The position numbers were made by a program, and so were the translations under genes. Shown here piece after piece: positions 42,456 through 50,611 of a stretch of 64,000 nucleotides of DNA. The stretch lies in assembly GCA_007859745.1 (NCBI GenBank), contig SMLU01000002.1, positions 612,942 through 676,941 of the forward strand. The letters are read 5' to 3'. Origin of the DNA: Phycisphaerae bacterium RAS1. GTDB taxonomy: Bacteria > Planctomycetota > Phycisphaerae > UBA1845 > Fen-1342. How positions within the stretch are numbered: position 1 is the stretch's first letter; each line of letters begins with the position of its first letter. The notes beneath the pieces are model-generated. The model saw nothing but the letters and a program-made list of their open reading frames with translations. It was not told where the DNA came from and searched no databases.

Positions 42456-43625
42456 ATGGCTGCCAAATCCGCTCCCAAGCCGAGTACGAAACCCGGCAAA
42501 TCGCCGAACTTTGTTCGCGTCTCGGGCGAGGCGCTTCCACGCAAGCCATTGCGCGATGTCTTGATCCTCGCTGAGACGTTGCACAAGACATACGCTGGCA
42601 AATCTGCGGCCTGGGACGAACTGGCGGACGCGGCGAAGCTAGCGAAGCCGGAAAAGAGCAACGAAACCAAGTACAAGTTCTGGGGCGCGACGGCATACGG
42701 CGTTCTTAAGAAGGAGGAGGGTGCGGGACAGGTCTTCTCGCTCGCGGAGACAGGACGGAAGATCGTGGCACCCACATACGACGGCGAGGAGCGAGAGGCA
42801 ATCCGGAAGGCGGTTCTAACGCCGACGATCCTGAGCAAGTTCTACTCCGACTACAACGGACATGCTGTCCCGGGAGACGCGCACTTTCCGAACGTGCTCG
42901 AGACCAAATTCGGTGTACCAAGGGGACGCACAGCCGAAGCCATCGAGATCATCAAGGATAATGGGAAGTTTGCCGGCATTCTGGTGGCGAACGCCGATGG
43001 TGGTCTCGAGGTGCGTCTTGGGGCCGCGGGTGTTGCAGGCCCATCCGCGACACTCACGAGCGACACGGCGGCCCCGCTGCCCGAGGCTGAACAAGCGCCC
43101 GGGGGAGCGCCGCAGGTTGCCGACTGGGACAAGGTCTGCTTCTACATCACGCCAATTGGGGACGATGGGAGTGAGAGCCGGAAGCACGCCGACATGATGC
43201 TCAAGCACCTGCTGGACCCGGTGGCGAAGGACCACGGTTTGCAGGTGGTTCGGGCGGACAAGATCGACCGGTCGGGACTGATCACGCAGCAGATTTTTGA
43301 TCACTTGGCCCGATCGCGCCTTTGCGTGGCGGATTTGTCCTTCAACAACGCCAACGCTTTTTACGAACTTGGTGTGCGGCACACTTGCAAGCGCGCGACG
43401 ATACAGGTAATCCGAAAGGGCGACAGAATTCCGTTCGATGTTTCGCAGGGGCGTACAATTGTGGTCGACACGTCGGATGTGTACACCGTCATGGATCGGT
43501 TTGAGTCGGCGCGACGCGAGCTTTCGGAGCATATCAAGCACGCGCTCAACGGAAAGCCGGATGCGGCCGACGACAATCCCGTAAACGTCTATCTCCCCGG
43601 CCTCAAAATCACGATGACGCAGTAA
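42456..43625 (+). CDS. DUF5343-like winged-helix protein with C-terminal TIR/deoxyribosyltransferase-like domain
   Basis: 389 aa, visibly lower GC and different codon use than its neighbours. Residues ~25-190: two winged-helix-like modules of DUF5343 type ('AYGVLKKEEGAGQVFSLAET', 'LSKFYSDYNGHAVPGDAHFP'). A flexible Ala/Pro linker (~190-222). Residues ~225-345: 'KVCFYITPIGDDGSESRKHA', 'VVRADKIDRSGLITQQIFDH', 'LCVADLSFNNANAFYELGVR', 'RIPFDVSQGRTIVVD', a Rossmann-like fold related to TIR NADases and nucleoside deoxyribosyltransferases, with E304 in 'FYELG' at the position of the catalytic Glu. Such C-terminal domains occur in bacterial immunity proteins. Function is inference; it could be a nucleotide hydrolase effector with a DNA- or ligand-sensing N-terminus. 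Confidence 0.7.
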   Translation: MAAKSAPKPSTKPGKSPNFVRVSGEALPRKPLRDVLILAETLHKTYAGKSAAWDELADAAKLAKPEKSNETKYKFWGATAYGVLKKEEGAGQVFSLAETGRKIVAPTYDGEEREAIRKAVLTPTILSKFYSDYNGHAVPGDAHFPNVLETKFGVPRGRTAEAIEIIKDNGKFAGILVANADGGLEVRLGAAGVAGPSATLTSDTAAPLPEAEQAPGGAPQVADWDKVCFYITPIGDDGSESRKHADMMLKHLLDPVAKDHGLQVVRADKIDRSGLITQQIFDHLARSRLCVADLSFNNANAFYELGVRHTCKRATIQVIRKGDRIPFDVSQGRTIVVDTSDVYTVMDRFESARRELSEHIKHALNGKPDAADDNPVNVYLPGLKITMTQ

Positions 43626-44232
43626 GGGCCGTTGGCGCTGTTCAACTCTCGACCGACCTCCATGTGTGGCCGGTGGCACTGTTCGACCGGCGGTCGACGC
43701 CTAGGTGTGCCACTGTTCGGCGAATTCTGCGAACAGTGTCTTCGCTCATCGGCGGCATGTCCGTCCCTTCTCCGTGCAGGTCCGCACGACGCGCGCTCCG
43801 GTCCGGTGGCGGTCGGTCGCGACGAGGGCAGGCGCCCCGCTTGCGTCGCGCGACGGACCAGCGAACCGGCGGAGCTTCGTCCGCCCTGCGGGCGGAAATG
43901 CAAGCGAGAGTGCGGAGGGCCGCGCCAGGGCCTGAAGTCCCTGGCAACGCTCGTGCGCCCTTCGGACGAAGCCGCTGTGCACAATCGGCGACGTTTCCTG
44001 GTGTTGTAGGGTGGGCCGTGCCCACCTTTCAACGCCTTGGGCGGCGGCGGATGGTGGGCACGGTCCAGCCTACAAGAACCTTCCTCCCTTCTCTCACGCG
44101 CTTTCTTTCAAATTCGCGGACCGCGATGCCGGTCCGCGGAGTCCGCATCCGCGTGAGTAAGGGGCGTACCGGTCGCCGATAGTGAGCGGCGACGAGCGCC
44201 AACTGGCCGCAGGGCGGCCGAAGGAGAGTCCG
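43626..44232. repeat. Gene-free stretch with palindromic repeats
   Basis: Contains a 'GTGCCACTGTTCGGCGAATT' hairpin unit (43706-43738), an inverted pair 'GTAGGGTGGGCCGTGCCCAC' (44007-44028) / 'GTGGGCACGGTCCAGCCTAC' (44052-44071), and GC-rich sequence without a convincing gene (a 172-codon open frame here has no recognisable features). It insulates the DUF5343-like gene on its right as the previous stretch does on its left. Confidence 0.65.
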
Positions 44233-44460
44233 ATGCGGATGCGAACGATTCGGAGAATGATCTGCGTGTGGCTGGTGCTGCCGGTGTTGGCGCTCTTCGG
44301 CGGATGTGACGCCGGGCGGTTGATTGGTCAGGGCGAGGACGATTTCGGTGTGTCGTCGCTGCTCGAGACGCTGAAATCGGGCAACAGCGCGTCGATTTCG
44401 GACACGATCAGAATGGAGCGCGAGACTCGCCTGGGGGTAATTCGAAATTTGCGCGTGTGA
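44233..44460 (+). CDS. Small putative lipoprotein (75 aa)
   Basis: Signal with lipobox 'LALFGGC', then ~47 residues ending 'ISDTIRMERETRLGVIRNLR' + V. Ribosome site AAGGAG at 7 nt before the ATG supports translation. No family recognised. Confidence 0.6.
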   Translation: MRMRTIRRMICVWLVLPVLALFGGCDAGRLIGQGEDDFGVSSLLETLKSGNSASISDTIRMERETRLGVIRNLRV

Positions 44461-44611
44461 ATCGCGGTGCGGGCCGGTCGTGGGCACGGCCCACATTACA
44501 AAGCCTGGCGTAACTGGGTGTTCGCACTGGCGGGCAAGCCGCCAGTGGCACCCGGCGTCAGCACCGGTTGGAAACCGGTGCCACAGTTTTTCAATGGCCC
44601 GCCGGCCCACG

Positions 44612-45649
44612 TTATGAGAACAGCGTCGGCTGGTCGACGGAATCCTCGCGACGGGTCGGCGCGGCGAGGCCGAGATGTTCGTATGCGGCCGGGCGGGCCA
44701 TGCGGCCGCGCGGGGTGCGGATGACGAAGCCGATCTGGAGCAGGTAGGGCTCGACCACGTCTTCGAGCGTGTCGCGCTCATGGCCCATGCTGGCGGCGAT
44801 GGCTTCGATGCCTGCGGGGCCGCCGTCGTAGTGCTTGATGAGCGCGTGCAGGTAGCCGCGGTCGAGCGTGTCGAGGCCGAGCTTGTCGATCTGCAGGATT
44901 TCCATGGTTGCGTCGATCGCCGCCGCGGTCAGCCGGCCGTCGCCGCGCACGTCGGCGTAGTCGCGCGAGCGGCGCAGCAGGCGGTTGACGATGCGCGGCG
45001 TGCCGCGCGAGCGCTCGGCGAGCCGCTGCAACGCCGTCGGCTCGGCCTTAACGCTCAACAGTTCGGCGTTGCGGCGGACGATGCAGACCAGCTCCTCGGG
45101 CGCGTAGTACTGAAGATGAAAATGGTGGCCGAAGCGGCCGTGCAGGGCGGCGGAGAGCAGGCCGGGCCGCGTGGTCGCGCCGACCAGGGTGAAGCGCTTG
45201 AGAGCGAAGTTGACGGTCCGCCCGCCGATGCCGCTTTCGGTGGTGTAATCGACGCGGAAGTCTTCCATCGCGGGGTAAAGGAATTCCTCGACGACCTTGC
45301 TGAGGCGGTGAATCTCGTCGATGAAGAGCACGTCGCCGGTTTCGAGCTGCGTGAGCATCATCATCAGGTCGCCCTGGCGCGTGACGGCTGGGCCGCTGGT
45401 GACGCGGATGGTGCGGCCCATTTCGCTCGCGACGATGTGGGCGAGCGTGGTTTTCCCCAGGCCGGGCGGGCCGTCGAGCAGGACGTGGTCCATCGGTTCG
45501 CGGCGCTTGAGTGCGGCCTGCAGGGCGATGCGAAGCTGCTCGCGGACGATTTCCTGGCCGATGCAATCGTCGAGGGTGCGCGGTCGGAGCGAATTGAGAT
45601 AGCTGTCTTCATCCGGGCCGGGCTGAGTGAAGACGCGCTCGATGGCCAT
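44612..45649 (-). CDS. ruvB: Holliday junction branch migration ATPase RuvB
   Basis: Hexameric AAA+ motor that pulls DNA through the RuvA-bound Holliday junction. 345 aa. Walker A 'GPPGLGKTT', 'LTQLETGDVLFIDEIHRLSK' (Walker B DEIH), 'AMEDFRVDYTTESGIGGRTV', sensor 1 'LVGATTRPGLLSAALHGRFG', sensor 2 'RGTPRIVNRLLRRSRDYADV', and the C-terminal winged helix 'IGFVIRTPRGRMARPAAYEH'. Start MAIERVF chosen; an ATG 36 nt upstream adds non-conserved residues. Follows ruvA by 165 bp in the same direction. Confidence 0.97.
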   Translation of the reverse strand: MAIERVFTQPGPDEDSYLNSLRPRTLDDCIGQEIVREQLRIALQAALKRREPMDHVLLDGPPGLGKTTLAHIVASEMGRTIRVTSGPAVTRQGDLMMMLTQLETGDVLFIDEIHRLSKVVEEFLYPAMEDFRVDYTTESGIGGRTVNFALKRFTLVGATTRPGLLSAALHGRFGHHFHLQYYAPEELVCIVRRNAELLSVKAEPTALQRLAERSRGTPRIVNRLLRRSRDYADVRGDGRLTAAAIDATMEILQIDKLGLDTLDRGYLHALIKHYDGGPAGIEAIAASMGHERDTLEDVVEPYLLQIGFVIRTPRGRMARPAAYEHLGLAAPTRREDSVDQPTLFS

Positions 45650-45700
45650 GCCGCGGATTGTGGGGCGTGCGATGCGGGGATGCAACGCTGACGAAACGGT

Positions 45701-45775
45701 CGCGTCGGCGGCCGACTCGGAGGTCGGCCGCTACGTGGAGAACTCGGCCGACTCGGAGGTCGGCCGCTACGGTGA
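45701..45775. repeat. Direct repeat GACTCGGAGGTCGGCCGCTAC between ruvA and ruvB
   Basis: Two copies (about 45713-45733 and 45751-45771) of a ~20-bp unit CTCGGAGGTCGGCCGCTAC, plus 'CGTCGGCGGCCGACTCG' palindromic surroundings. It splits what is normally a tight ruvAB pair. Confidence 0.7.
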
Positions 45776-45814
45776 CGGGCTGGAAGACCATACCACATTT
45801 GCCGTTCGCTGCGC

Positions 45815-46435
45815 TCACGCCCCCTGCTTCACCCGATACGCGGCTTTCACCATCGCATCCGGCTCTTTCAGGGCCGGATCGGCCTTGACGGCTTCGGCGA
45901 TCCAGTGCTGGGCGTCGGCGCGGCGGTCGCCCCAGCTTACGAGAATGTCGACCGCGACGCGCTGCGCGTCGGTCAGCTCCGAAACCGGGAGCACGGCCGC
46001 CGACGGGGCGAGGAAGGGCTGCATGCGGCCGCGGAGCTCGGTGATCATCTGGGCGGCGCTTTTCTTGCCGACCTCGGGCAGCGACGTGAGCGTCTTGTCG
46101 TCGCCGTGCTCAATAGCGGCGGCGATCTGGTGCGACGGAACGCACATGACGCGCAGGGCGCGGCGGTTGCTGATGCCTTTGACCTTGGTCAGCTCGTAGA
46201 AAAAGGACCGGTCGGTTTCGCTGAGAAAGCCCATCAGGCGCGGGGCGAGCTGGCCGGTAGCGGGATTGCCTTCGAGCGTGTAGAGCGTGTGCAGAACAGC
46301 GTCGGCGCCTTTGAGCTTTGCCAACGGCCCGAGCGCCGCCGCCGGCACGAGGACTTCGTAGCACATCGGCCCGGCTTCGAGAATGGCGGCCTGGTCGGTG
46401 ACGTTGACGATGCGGCCGGTGATGCGCGTGATCAA
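45815..46435 (-). CDS. ruvA: Holliday junction binding protein RuvA
   Basis: Tetrameric junction-binding subunit for RuvB. 206 aa. N-terminal OB fold beginning 'LITRITGRIVNVTDQAAILE', HhH motifs 'FYELTKVKGISNRRALRVM' and 'LTSLPEVGKKSAAQMITEL', and C-terminal RuvB-binding helices ending 'AVKADPALKEPDAMVKAAYR'. The family start aligns with a TTG at 46435 giving M-ITRITGRI; the open frame extends 17 codons further but with unrelated residues. ruvC is not adjacent. Confidence 0.95.
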   Translation of the reverse strand: MITRITGRIVNVTDQAAILEAGPMCYEVLVPAAALGPLAKLKGADAVLHTLYTLEGNPATGQLAPRLMGFLSETDRSFFYELTKVKGISNRRALRVMCVPSHQIAAAIEHGDDKTLTSLPEVGKKSAAQMITELRGRMQPFLAPSAAVLPVSELTDAQRVAVDILVSWGDRRADAQHWIAEAVKADPALKEPDAMVKAAYRVKQGA

Positions 46436-46511
46436 AGCGTGCCTCGCGAAAGCCCGAATGTAGCTGATTCCGGGCGGTTTGCCCACGCATGCTCGCGTTG
46501 ATCACGCAGAT

Positions 46512-46723
46512 GAGTGTGACCGCAGGTTCTGGCAGGCTCGGCGCGCATTGCTGTCCGAGCCTGCCGCGCCAAGCGGCGGGGTGACGGTCGTAAGCGAGCG
46601 GCGCCTCAGAGGCCGGGGACGTCAACCCGACGCTTGGCGCGGCGGGTTCGGACAGAATAGCCGCCCGTCCGGCGAAATGGACACACGCGCCGGCGGCGTC
46701 TACCTTCACTTCTTGCCACACCC
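46512..46723. mobile_element. MITE-like foldback element, copy 3 (212 bp)
   Basis: Left end GAGTGTGACC (46512) with 'CTGGCAGGCTCGGC', forward core (46552-46581), conserved interior 'TGACGGTCGTAAGCGAGCGG' and 'GGGGACGTCAACCC', inverted core (46625-46655), right end GCCACACCC (46723). Flanking 8-mers do not match, so the target duplication is lost or the ends have drifted. Confidence 0.8.
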
Positions 46724-46808
46724 GAGCGGCGTAACCTATTCGGCGACGACGCATCCGAGCGGGTGCGGAACTCCTCACGATCGTGCGTCCTCCGTCGCGC
46801 AAGCGGAC

Positions 46809-47042
46809 ATGCACACGGGCCTGCTGATGGCGAATCTCATTCTGCTGCTCGCCGCGAGCTACGCTCTGCCCGGGCTTGCGTTTGGCGTCATGTTTGTCTT
46901 TCGCGGCCTCGACCGCGTGGATGCGTCGGCGCATGGCGCCCCGTGGTTGGTGCGGACGATGATACTGCCCGGCGCGATCACCCTCTGGCCGCTGATGGCG
47001 CGGCTTTGGCTGCGGGCGGTGCGGGGCGAGGCTCAGACATGA
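46809..47042 (+). CDS. Small two-helix membrane protein, first gene of redox operon
   Basis: 77 aa with two hydrophobic segments ('LLMANLILLLAASYALPGLA', 'LVRTMILPGAITLWPLMARL'). Its stop overlaps the next start (ATGA at 47039-47042). Not assigned to a family; position and overlap suggest a small subunit of the membrane complex encoded downstream. Confidence 0.65.
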   Translation: MHTGLLMANLILLLAASYALPGLAFGVMFVFRGLDRVDASAHGAPWLVRTMILPGAITLWPLMARLWLRAVRGEAQT

Positions 47043-47227
47043 CCCGCGGACTGCGCCGCCGACACGTTCTCGCATGGCTCCTGCTTGGGCCGCTGCTCTT
47101 GGCCGGACTGCTTGCGGCGCTCCTGGCCCGGCCGCCACGGCCGGTCCAGACGCATTTGCGCGGCGGCGCCGCGGCGGGTCCCGAGTCGACTGCCGACGAG
47201 GTCACGGGTCGCGGGGGCGGGCGATGA
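47039..47227 (+). CDS. Small single-helix membrane protein
   Basis: 62 aa: basic N-terminus MTRGLRRRHV, one strong hydrophobic helix ('LAWLLLGPLLLAGLLAALLA'), then a ~30-residue Gly/Pro/Ala-rich tail outside. Starts inside the stop of the previous gene. Could be a small subunit or a membrane anchor; no family recognised. Confidence 0.55.
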   Translation: MTRGLRRRHVLAWLLLGPLLLAGLLAALLARPPRPVQTHLRGGAAAGPESTADEVTGRGGGR

Positions 47228-47253
47228 GGCTCTCTCACAATCGTCATCTCGAT

Positions 47254-47315
47254 CGGAGCCGCGCGCGTGAGCAAGCGGTTGTTCAGGCTCCGCTCCCTCA
47301 CGGTCGCGGCTCGGA
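47254..47315. repeat. Element with CCGAGCCGCG/CGCGGCTCGG ends
   Basis: 62-bp unit from CGGAGCCGCGCGCGTGAGCA to CGCTCCCTCACGGTCGCGGC + TCGGA. Near-identical units occur at 55117-55177 and, inverted, at 59360-59418; a partial one at ~53232-53275. Here it lies inside the redox operon, just before the ferric-reductase gene. Confidence 0.75.
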
Positions 47316-47330
47316 CAGAGGGGATGCCCT

Positions 47331-48401
47331 ATGAGCGTCGGATATGTCCCCGTTCAGTGGAATCGCCACAAGCGTATCTATGACGCGTGCACGCTGGGCG
47401 GCATCGCGGCCTACCTGGCGGCGTTCTTTCTGGCCGGCAAGGCGCTTTACCGCGGCGCGCACGCGATCAGCGATCCGATTCTGGCGATGCGCGCCCTGGG
47501 AACGTGCGCCTACGTTCTGCTGCATGTCATCCTAAGCATCGGACCGTTGGCGCGGCTCGACCGGCGGTTTCTGCCGCTGCTTTACAATCGCCGGCATCTG
47601 GGCGTGGCGACGTTCTTCGTGGCGCTGGGACATGCCGCGATCGCGACCGGCTTCTATCACGGCTTTGGCATCGTCAATCCGCTGCTGTCGCTGCTGACGA
47701 GCAACACGAATTACTCGTCGCTTACAGCGTTTCCATTCCAGGTGCTCGGTCTGCTCGCACTGGCGATTCTCTTTCTGATGGCGGCGACGAGTCACGATTT
47801 CTGGCTGAAGAACCTGGGCGCGGCGGCGTGGAAGCGGCTGCACATGCTTGTGTACGCCGCGTATGCACTTCTGGTGATGCACGTGGCGCTGGGCATCCTG
47901 CAAACGCAGCGTCAGGCGTGGTTGACGACGCTGGTTGTTGTGGGAGTTGCGCTGGTCGCCAGTTTGCATACGATCGCCGGGCTTCGCGAAATAGCGCACG
48001 ACGTCCGCGGCCGGCGACGGACGCCGCGCGGCGACGGAAGCTGGGTCGATGTCGGCTGCGTCGACGAGATCGCGGAGAATCGCGGCTGCACCGTGACCGT
48101 CGCGGGTTCCGAACGCATTGCCTTGTTCCGCCACGGCGGCTGCATTTCGGCGACGACCAACATCTGCGCCCATCAAGGCGGTCCGCTGGGCGAGGGCAAG
48201 ATCATCGACGGCTGCGTGACCTGCCCCTGGCACGGCTGGCAGTATCGCCCGGCGGACGGCCAGTCGCCGCCGCCGTTCGCGGAGAAGATCGCCACCTATC
48301 GGGTGCGGCTCGCGGGTCGGCGAATCGAGATCGACCCGCAACCGCTGCCGCCGGGCACGGCGGTTGAGCCGGCGCGAATCGAGGACGGGAAACATGGCTG
48401 A
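47331..48401 (+). CDS. Ferric-reductase-like transmembrane protein fused to a Rieske [2Fe-2S] domain
   Basis: 356 aa. About six transmembrane helices (~20-215) with histidines H65, H101, H171 and H184 placed like the haem ligands of the YedZ/ferric-reductase family. The C-terminal ~120 residues are a Rieske domain with C279-x-H281 ('NICAHQGGPLGEG') and C298-x2-H301 ('CVTCPWHGW'), all four ligands intact. Such a fusion could pass electrons from membrane haem to the iron-sulfur cluster or back. The next gene starts 8 nt before this stop. Physiological donor and acceptor unknown. Confidence 0.88.
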   Translation: MSVGYVPVQWNRHKRIYDACTLGGIAAYLAAFFLAGKALYRGAHAISDPILAMRALGTCAYVLLHVILSIGPLARLDRRFLPLLYNRRHLGVATFFVALGHAAIATGFYHGFGIVNPLLSLLTSNTNYSSLTAFPFQVLGLLALAILFLMAATSHDFWLKNLGAAAWKRLHMLVYAAYALLVMHVALGILQTQRQAWLTTLVVVGVALVASLHTIAGLREIAHDVRGRRRTPRGDGSWVDVGCVDEIAENRGCTVTVAGSERIALFRHGGCISATTNICAHQGGPLGEGKIIDGCVTCPWHGWQYRPADGQSPPPFAEKIATYRVRLAGRRIEIDPQPLPPGTAVEPARIEDGKHG

Positions 48402-49158
48402 CGGCGGCGAGTTCTATGTCGGCTATCTGGCGATGCCTCCACGGCTGGCGCGGTTATTACGATTGGCGGCGCCGAGCCTGATCGTTCTGCTGGCGGCGCT
48501 CGGGCTGGCGCTGGCGCTGGTGCAGAATGACCCCGGCGACGGCGAATGGCACGATGCCGCGGCGCGCGAATTCGTCGGCCGGGTGTCGGCGCGCCCCTAT
48601 CCCCATGTTCGCATCGGGGCGGCGCAATCAGGCGGCGCGACTGAAACGCTCATGCTGGTTGAGGTTGGCAAGTTCGGTGGCGGGCAGCGCGCCGCCGCGC
48701 TGGACGGGCGTGTCGTACGAATCAGCGGCTGGGTGCTGGAGCGCGACGGCCGGCGGATGATCGAAATGGAGCCGGGTGACTCGCTGCAGCCGGCCGATTC
48801 CGCCGCCGGCGTCGGCGTGGCGCCAGATTTGCGGCGCGTCGGCGTGCTGGGGCGCGTGACGCTGCGAGGCGAGATCATCGACTCGAAATGCTATCTGGGC
48901 GCGATGAAGCCGGGTGAAGGCAAGACGCACAAGGAATGTGCCACACTCTGCATCGCCGGCGGCATTCCGCCGATGCTGGTGACGATCGACGCCGCGGGAA
49001 AGCGCGGCTACATCCTGCTGTGCGGGGCGGACGGTGGAGCGCTTGATGAGCGGATACTGCCGTTCGTGGGGGACGCGGTCGAGATCAGCGGAGAGCTGGA
49101 GGAATGGGACGATCTGACCATATTGAAGATTGACGCAGGTGCGGTGCGGCGATTGTGA
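48394..49158 (+). CDS. Membrane-anchored protein with conserved Cys/His motif, redox operon
   Basis: 254 aa. One transmembrane helix (~20-42), then ~210 residues of mostly beta structure predicted outside. Key motif at 159-193: 'EIIDSKCYLGAMKPG' ... 'HKECATLCIAGGIPP', i.e. C166, H179, C182, C186, a likely metal or cofactor site. It overlaps the ferric-reductase/Rieske gene by 8 nt, so the two are surely co-translated. I do not recognise a named family; by context it is a partner in a membrane electron-transfer module. Confidence 0.75.
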   Translation: MADGGEFYVGYLAMPPRLARLLRLAAPSLIVLLAALGLALALVQNDPGDGEWHDAAAREFVGRVSARPYPHVRIGAAQSGGATETLMLVEVGKFGGGQRAAALDGRVVRISGWVLERDGRRMIEMEPGDSLQPADSAAGVGVAPDLRRVGVLGRVTLRGEIIDSKCYLGAMKPGEGKTHKECATLCIAGGIPPMLVTIDAAGKRGYILLCGADGGALDERILPFVGDAVEISGELEEWDDLTILKIDAGAVRRL

Positions 49159-49264
49159 CCTGCCGCGCGGGCAGCGCGGGGAGTGCGGGCTTCCAGCCCG
49201 CCCGTGCGGCGGGACGCCCGTGCGAGAGGGACGCCCGCACTCCCCAATTCCGACGCGCAAGCGT

Positions 49265-49867
49265 CTACTTGACGCTGAATATGCCGCGGTCGACTTTTCG
49301 CACGTTGCGCATGTCGACCAGCATGTTGCCGACGCTCTTGGCCAGCGTCTTGTTTCGCGTTTCGAAACCCGCGTCGAGCACGGCGGTGGCGATCTCGGCC
49401 ACGCGCATCGGACGGCGCGCCGCCGTCAGCACCTGCGAAATGTAGGCCTTGAGCGAGCCTTCGCGCGCTCCGCCGCCACCGCCGGCAGCGCCCCCGCGAC
49501 GACGAGCGCGGCCCGCCGTTCGCCGGGCGGCCGCCGGGCTACCGACGCCCAGCGTGGCCAGGAACTGGTCGAGCGCGGCGATCTGGGCGGAAACGCGGGC
49601 CTGCTGCTGGGCCAGCCCGTTACGCGTGGCCTGGATGTCGCGGGTCATCTGGTCGGTCGTCGGGGCGCCGTTCCACGCTGCTGCGACGGGGGCCGCCGCA
49701 CGGACGACGGGCGCCCGTCGGCCGCGCCGGGCACGGGCGCGTCCCTTGCCAGGCGCTTTGGCTTTGGCGGGTTTGGCGCCGTGCATGGTGACCATATGTC
49801 GCCCGAGGTGCATCGGCAGTGCGAACGATCTGCCGCACTTTGCACATTTGAGTCCGTTCTTTGCCAT
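49265..49867 (-). CDS. C2H2 zinc finger protein with C-terminal HARE-HTH-like domain
   Basis: 200 aa. Residues ~8-30: 'CAKCGRSFALPMHLGRHMVT' + MH, a C-x2-C-x12-H-x4-H zinc finger of eukaryotic look. A basic Ala/Arg-rich linker (~31-60), a helical segment (~70-110), an Arg/Gly run, then ~135-200 'SLKAYISQVLTAARRPMRVA' ... 'LAKSVGNMLVDMRNVRKVDR' + GIFSVK, a winged-helix resembling HARE-HTH. Both ends should bind nucleic acid. Such proteins are seen in planctomycetes as nucleoid or regulatory candidates; role unproven. Confidence 0.75.
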   Translation of the reverse strand: MAKNGLKCAKCGRSFALPMHLGRHMVTMHGAKPAKAKAPGKGRARARRGRRAPVVRAAAPVAAAWNGAPTTDQMTRDIQATRNGLAQQQARVSAQIAALDQFLATLGVGSPAAARRTAGRARRRGGAAGGGGGAREGSLKAYISQVLTAARRPMRVAEIATAVLDAGFETRNKTLAKSVGNMLVDMRNVRKVDRGIFSVK

Positions 49868-50064
49868 GACAGTCTCCATTGAGGGTACGAAAGCGGCGAA
49901 AGTACACGCACGCCGCGCCGGATGCAATGGGTGCACAGCAAGACAATTCATTCGCGGGAATGGGAACTGGTCAAGTTCGGGCGCCACGGCAACGGCCGTC
50001 GCGCGCGCACGCCGACGCAAGGCCGTCGGCATGTACTTGGGAACGGGTACTGGGTCAGTTTGGG

Positions 50065-50131
50065 GGACCGGCCTCCGGCCGGTCTTGTTCTCGCCGACGA
50101 GGCAAAGACCGGCCGGAGGCCGGTCCCCCAA
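50065..50131. repeat. Inverted repeat pair GGGGGACCGGCC family, second copy
   Basis: Forward arm 50065-50087 and complementary arm 50106-50131. The arms are nearly identical to the pair at 21257-21335 while the centres differ. The surrounding 49868-50205 also has one GCCGACGCAAGGCCGTCGGC palindrome (50011-50030) and no gene. Confidence 0.8.
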
Positions 50132-50205
50132 CGGCCCCCAATTGACCCACTGCCTGGGAATACGCCGGATTCGCAGCGGCGCGTCCGCGCCGGTAGGATG
50201 GCGGC

Positions 50206-50562
50206 ATGAACCCCGTGCGCCTCATCTGGGCCCTGCTTTGCGGCAAGCTGGACGAAACCGCGTATGACGACTATCGGCGGCGGATTCTGGACTGGGCGGC
50301 CGAGCTGCATGGGTTGACGCGGGCGGAATTCCGCGGCCAATACGAGAATCGCTATCTCGACGCGAGCGGGCGCGACCTTTTTCTGGATTACCTGGTCTCG
50401 TGCGCCAAGGAGCAGCCGAGCTACGTCACCGACCATCCCGGGCTGCTCGCGGATCGCAAGGCGCTTTTCGACCGATTCGGCCACCCGATCCTGACGATGC
50501 ACGAGCTGGTCGAGCAGGAGAACCGGCGCCTGTCGCGAATGGACTCGCCGTTGAGGCTGTAG
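50206..50562 (+). CDS. Conserved-looking small cytoplasmic protein, function unknown
   Basis: 118 aa, no signal or membrane segment; acidic/aromatic helical protein ('DDYRRRILDWAAELHGLTRA', 'EQPSYVTDHPGLLADRKALF'). Followed 49 nt later by a membrane gene on the same strand. No family recognised. Confidence 0.6.
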   Translation: MNPVRLIWALLCGKLDETAYDDYRRRILDWAAELHGLTRAEFRGQYENRYLDASGRDLFLDYLVSCAKEQPSYVTDHPGLLADRKALFDRFGHPILTMHELVEQENRRLSRMDSPLRL

Positions 50563-50611
50563 ACGCACGATCGGCCCGCCCGCGGCCGATCTGAGCGGCA
50601 AGGGCGGCACT

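Noticed and set aside
43664-44182. 172-codon open frame downstream of the DUF5343-like gene
   Set aside because: Crosses palindromic repeats, Arg/Ser-rich, no ribosome site or motif.
46479-46808. Longer N-terminus for the small membrane protein of the redox operon
   Set aside because: The upstream codons lie in the foldback element; the membrane protein starts at 46809.
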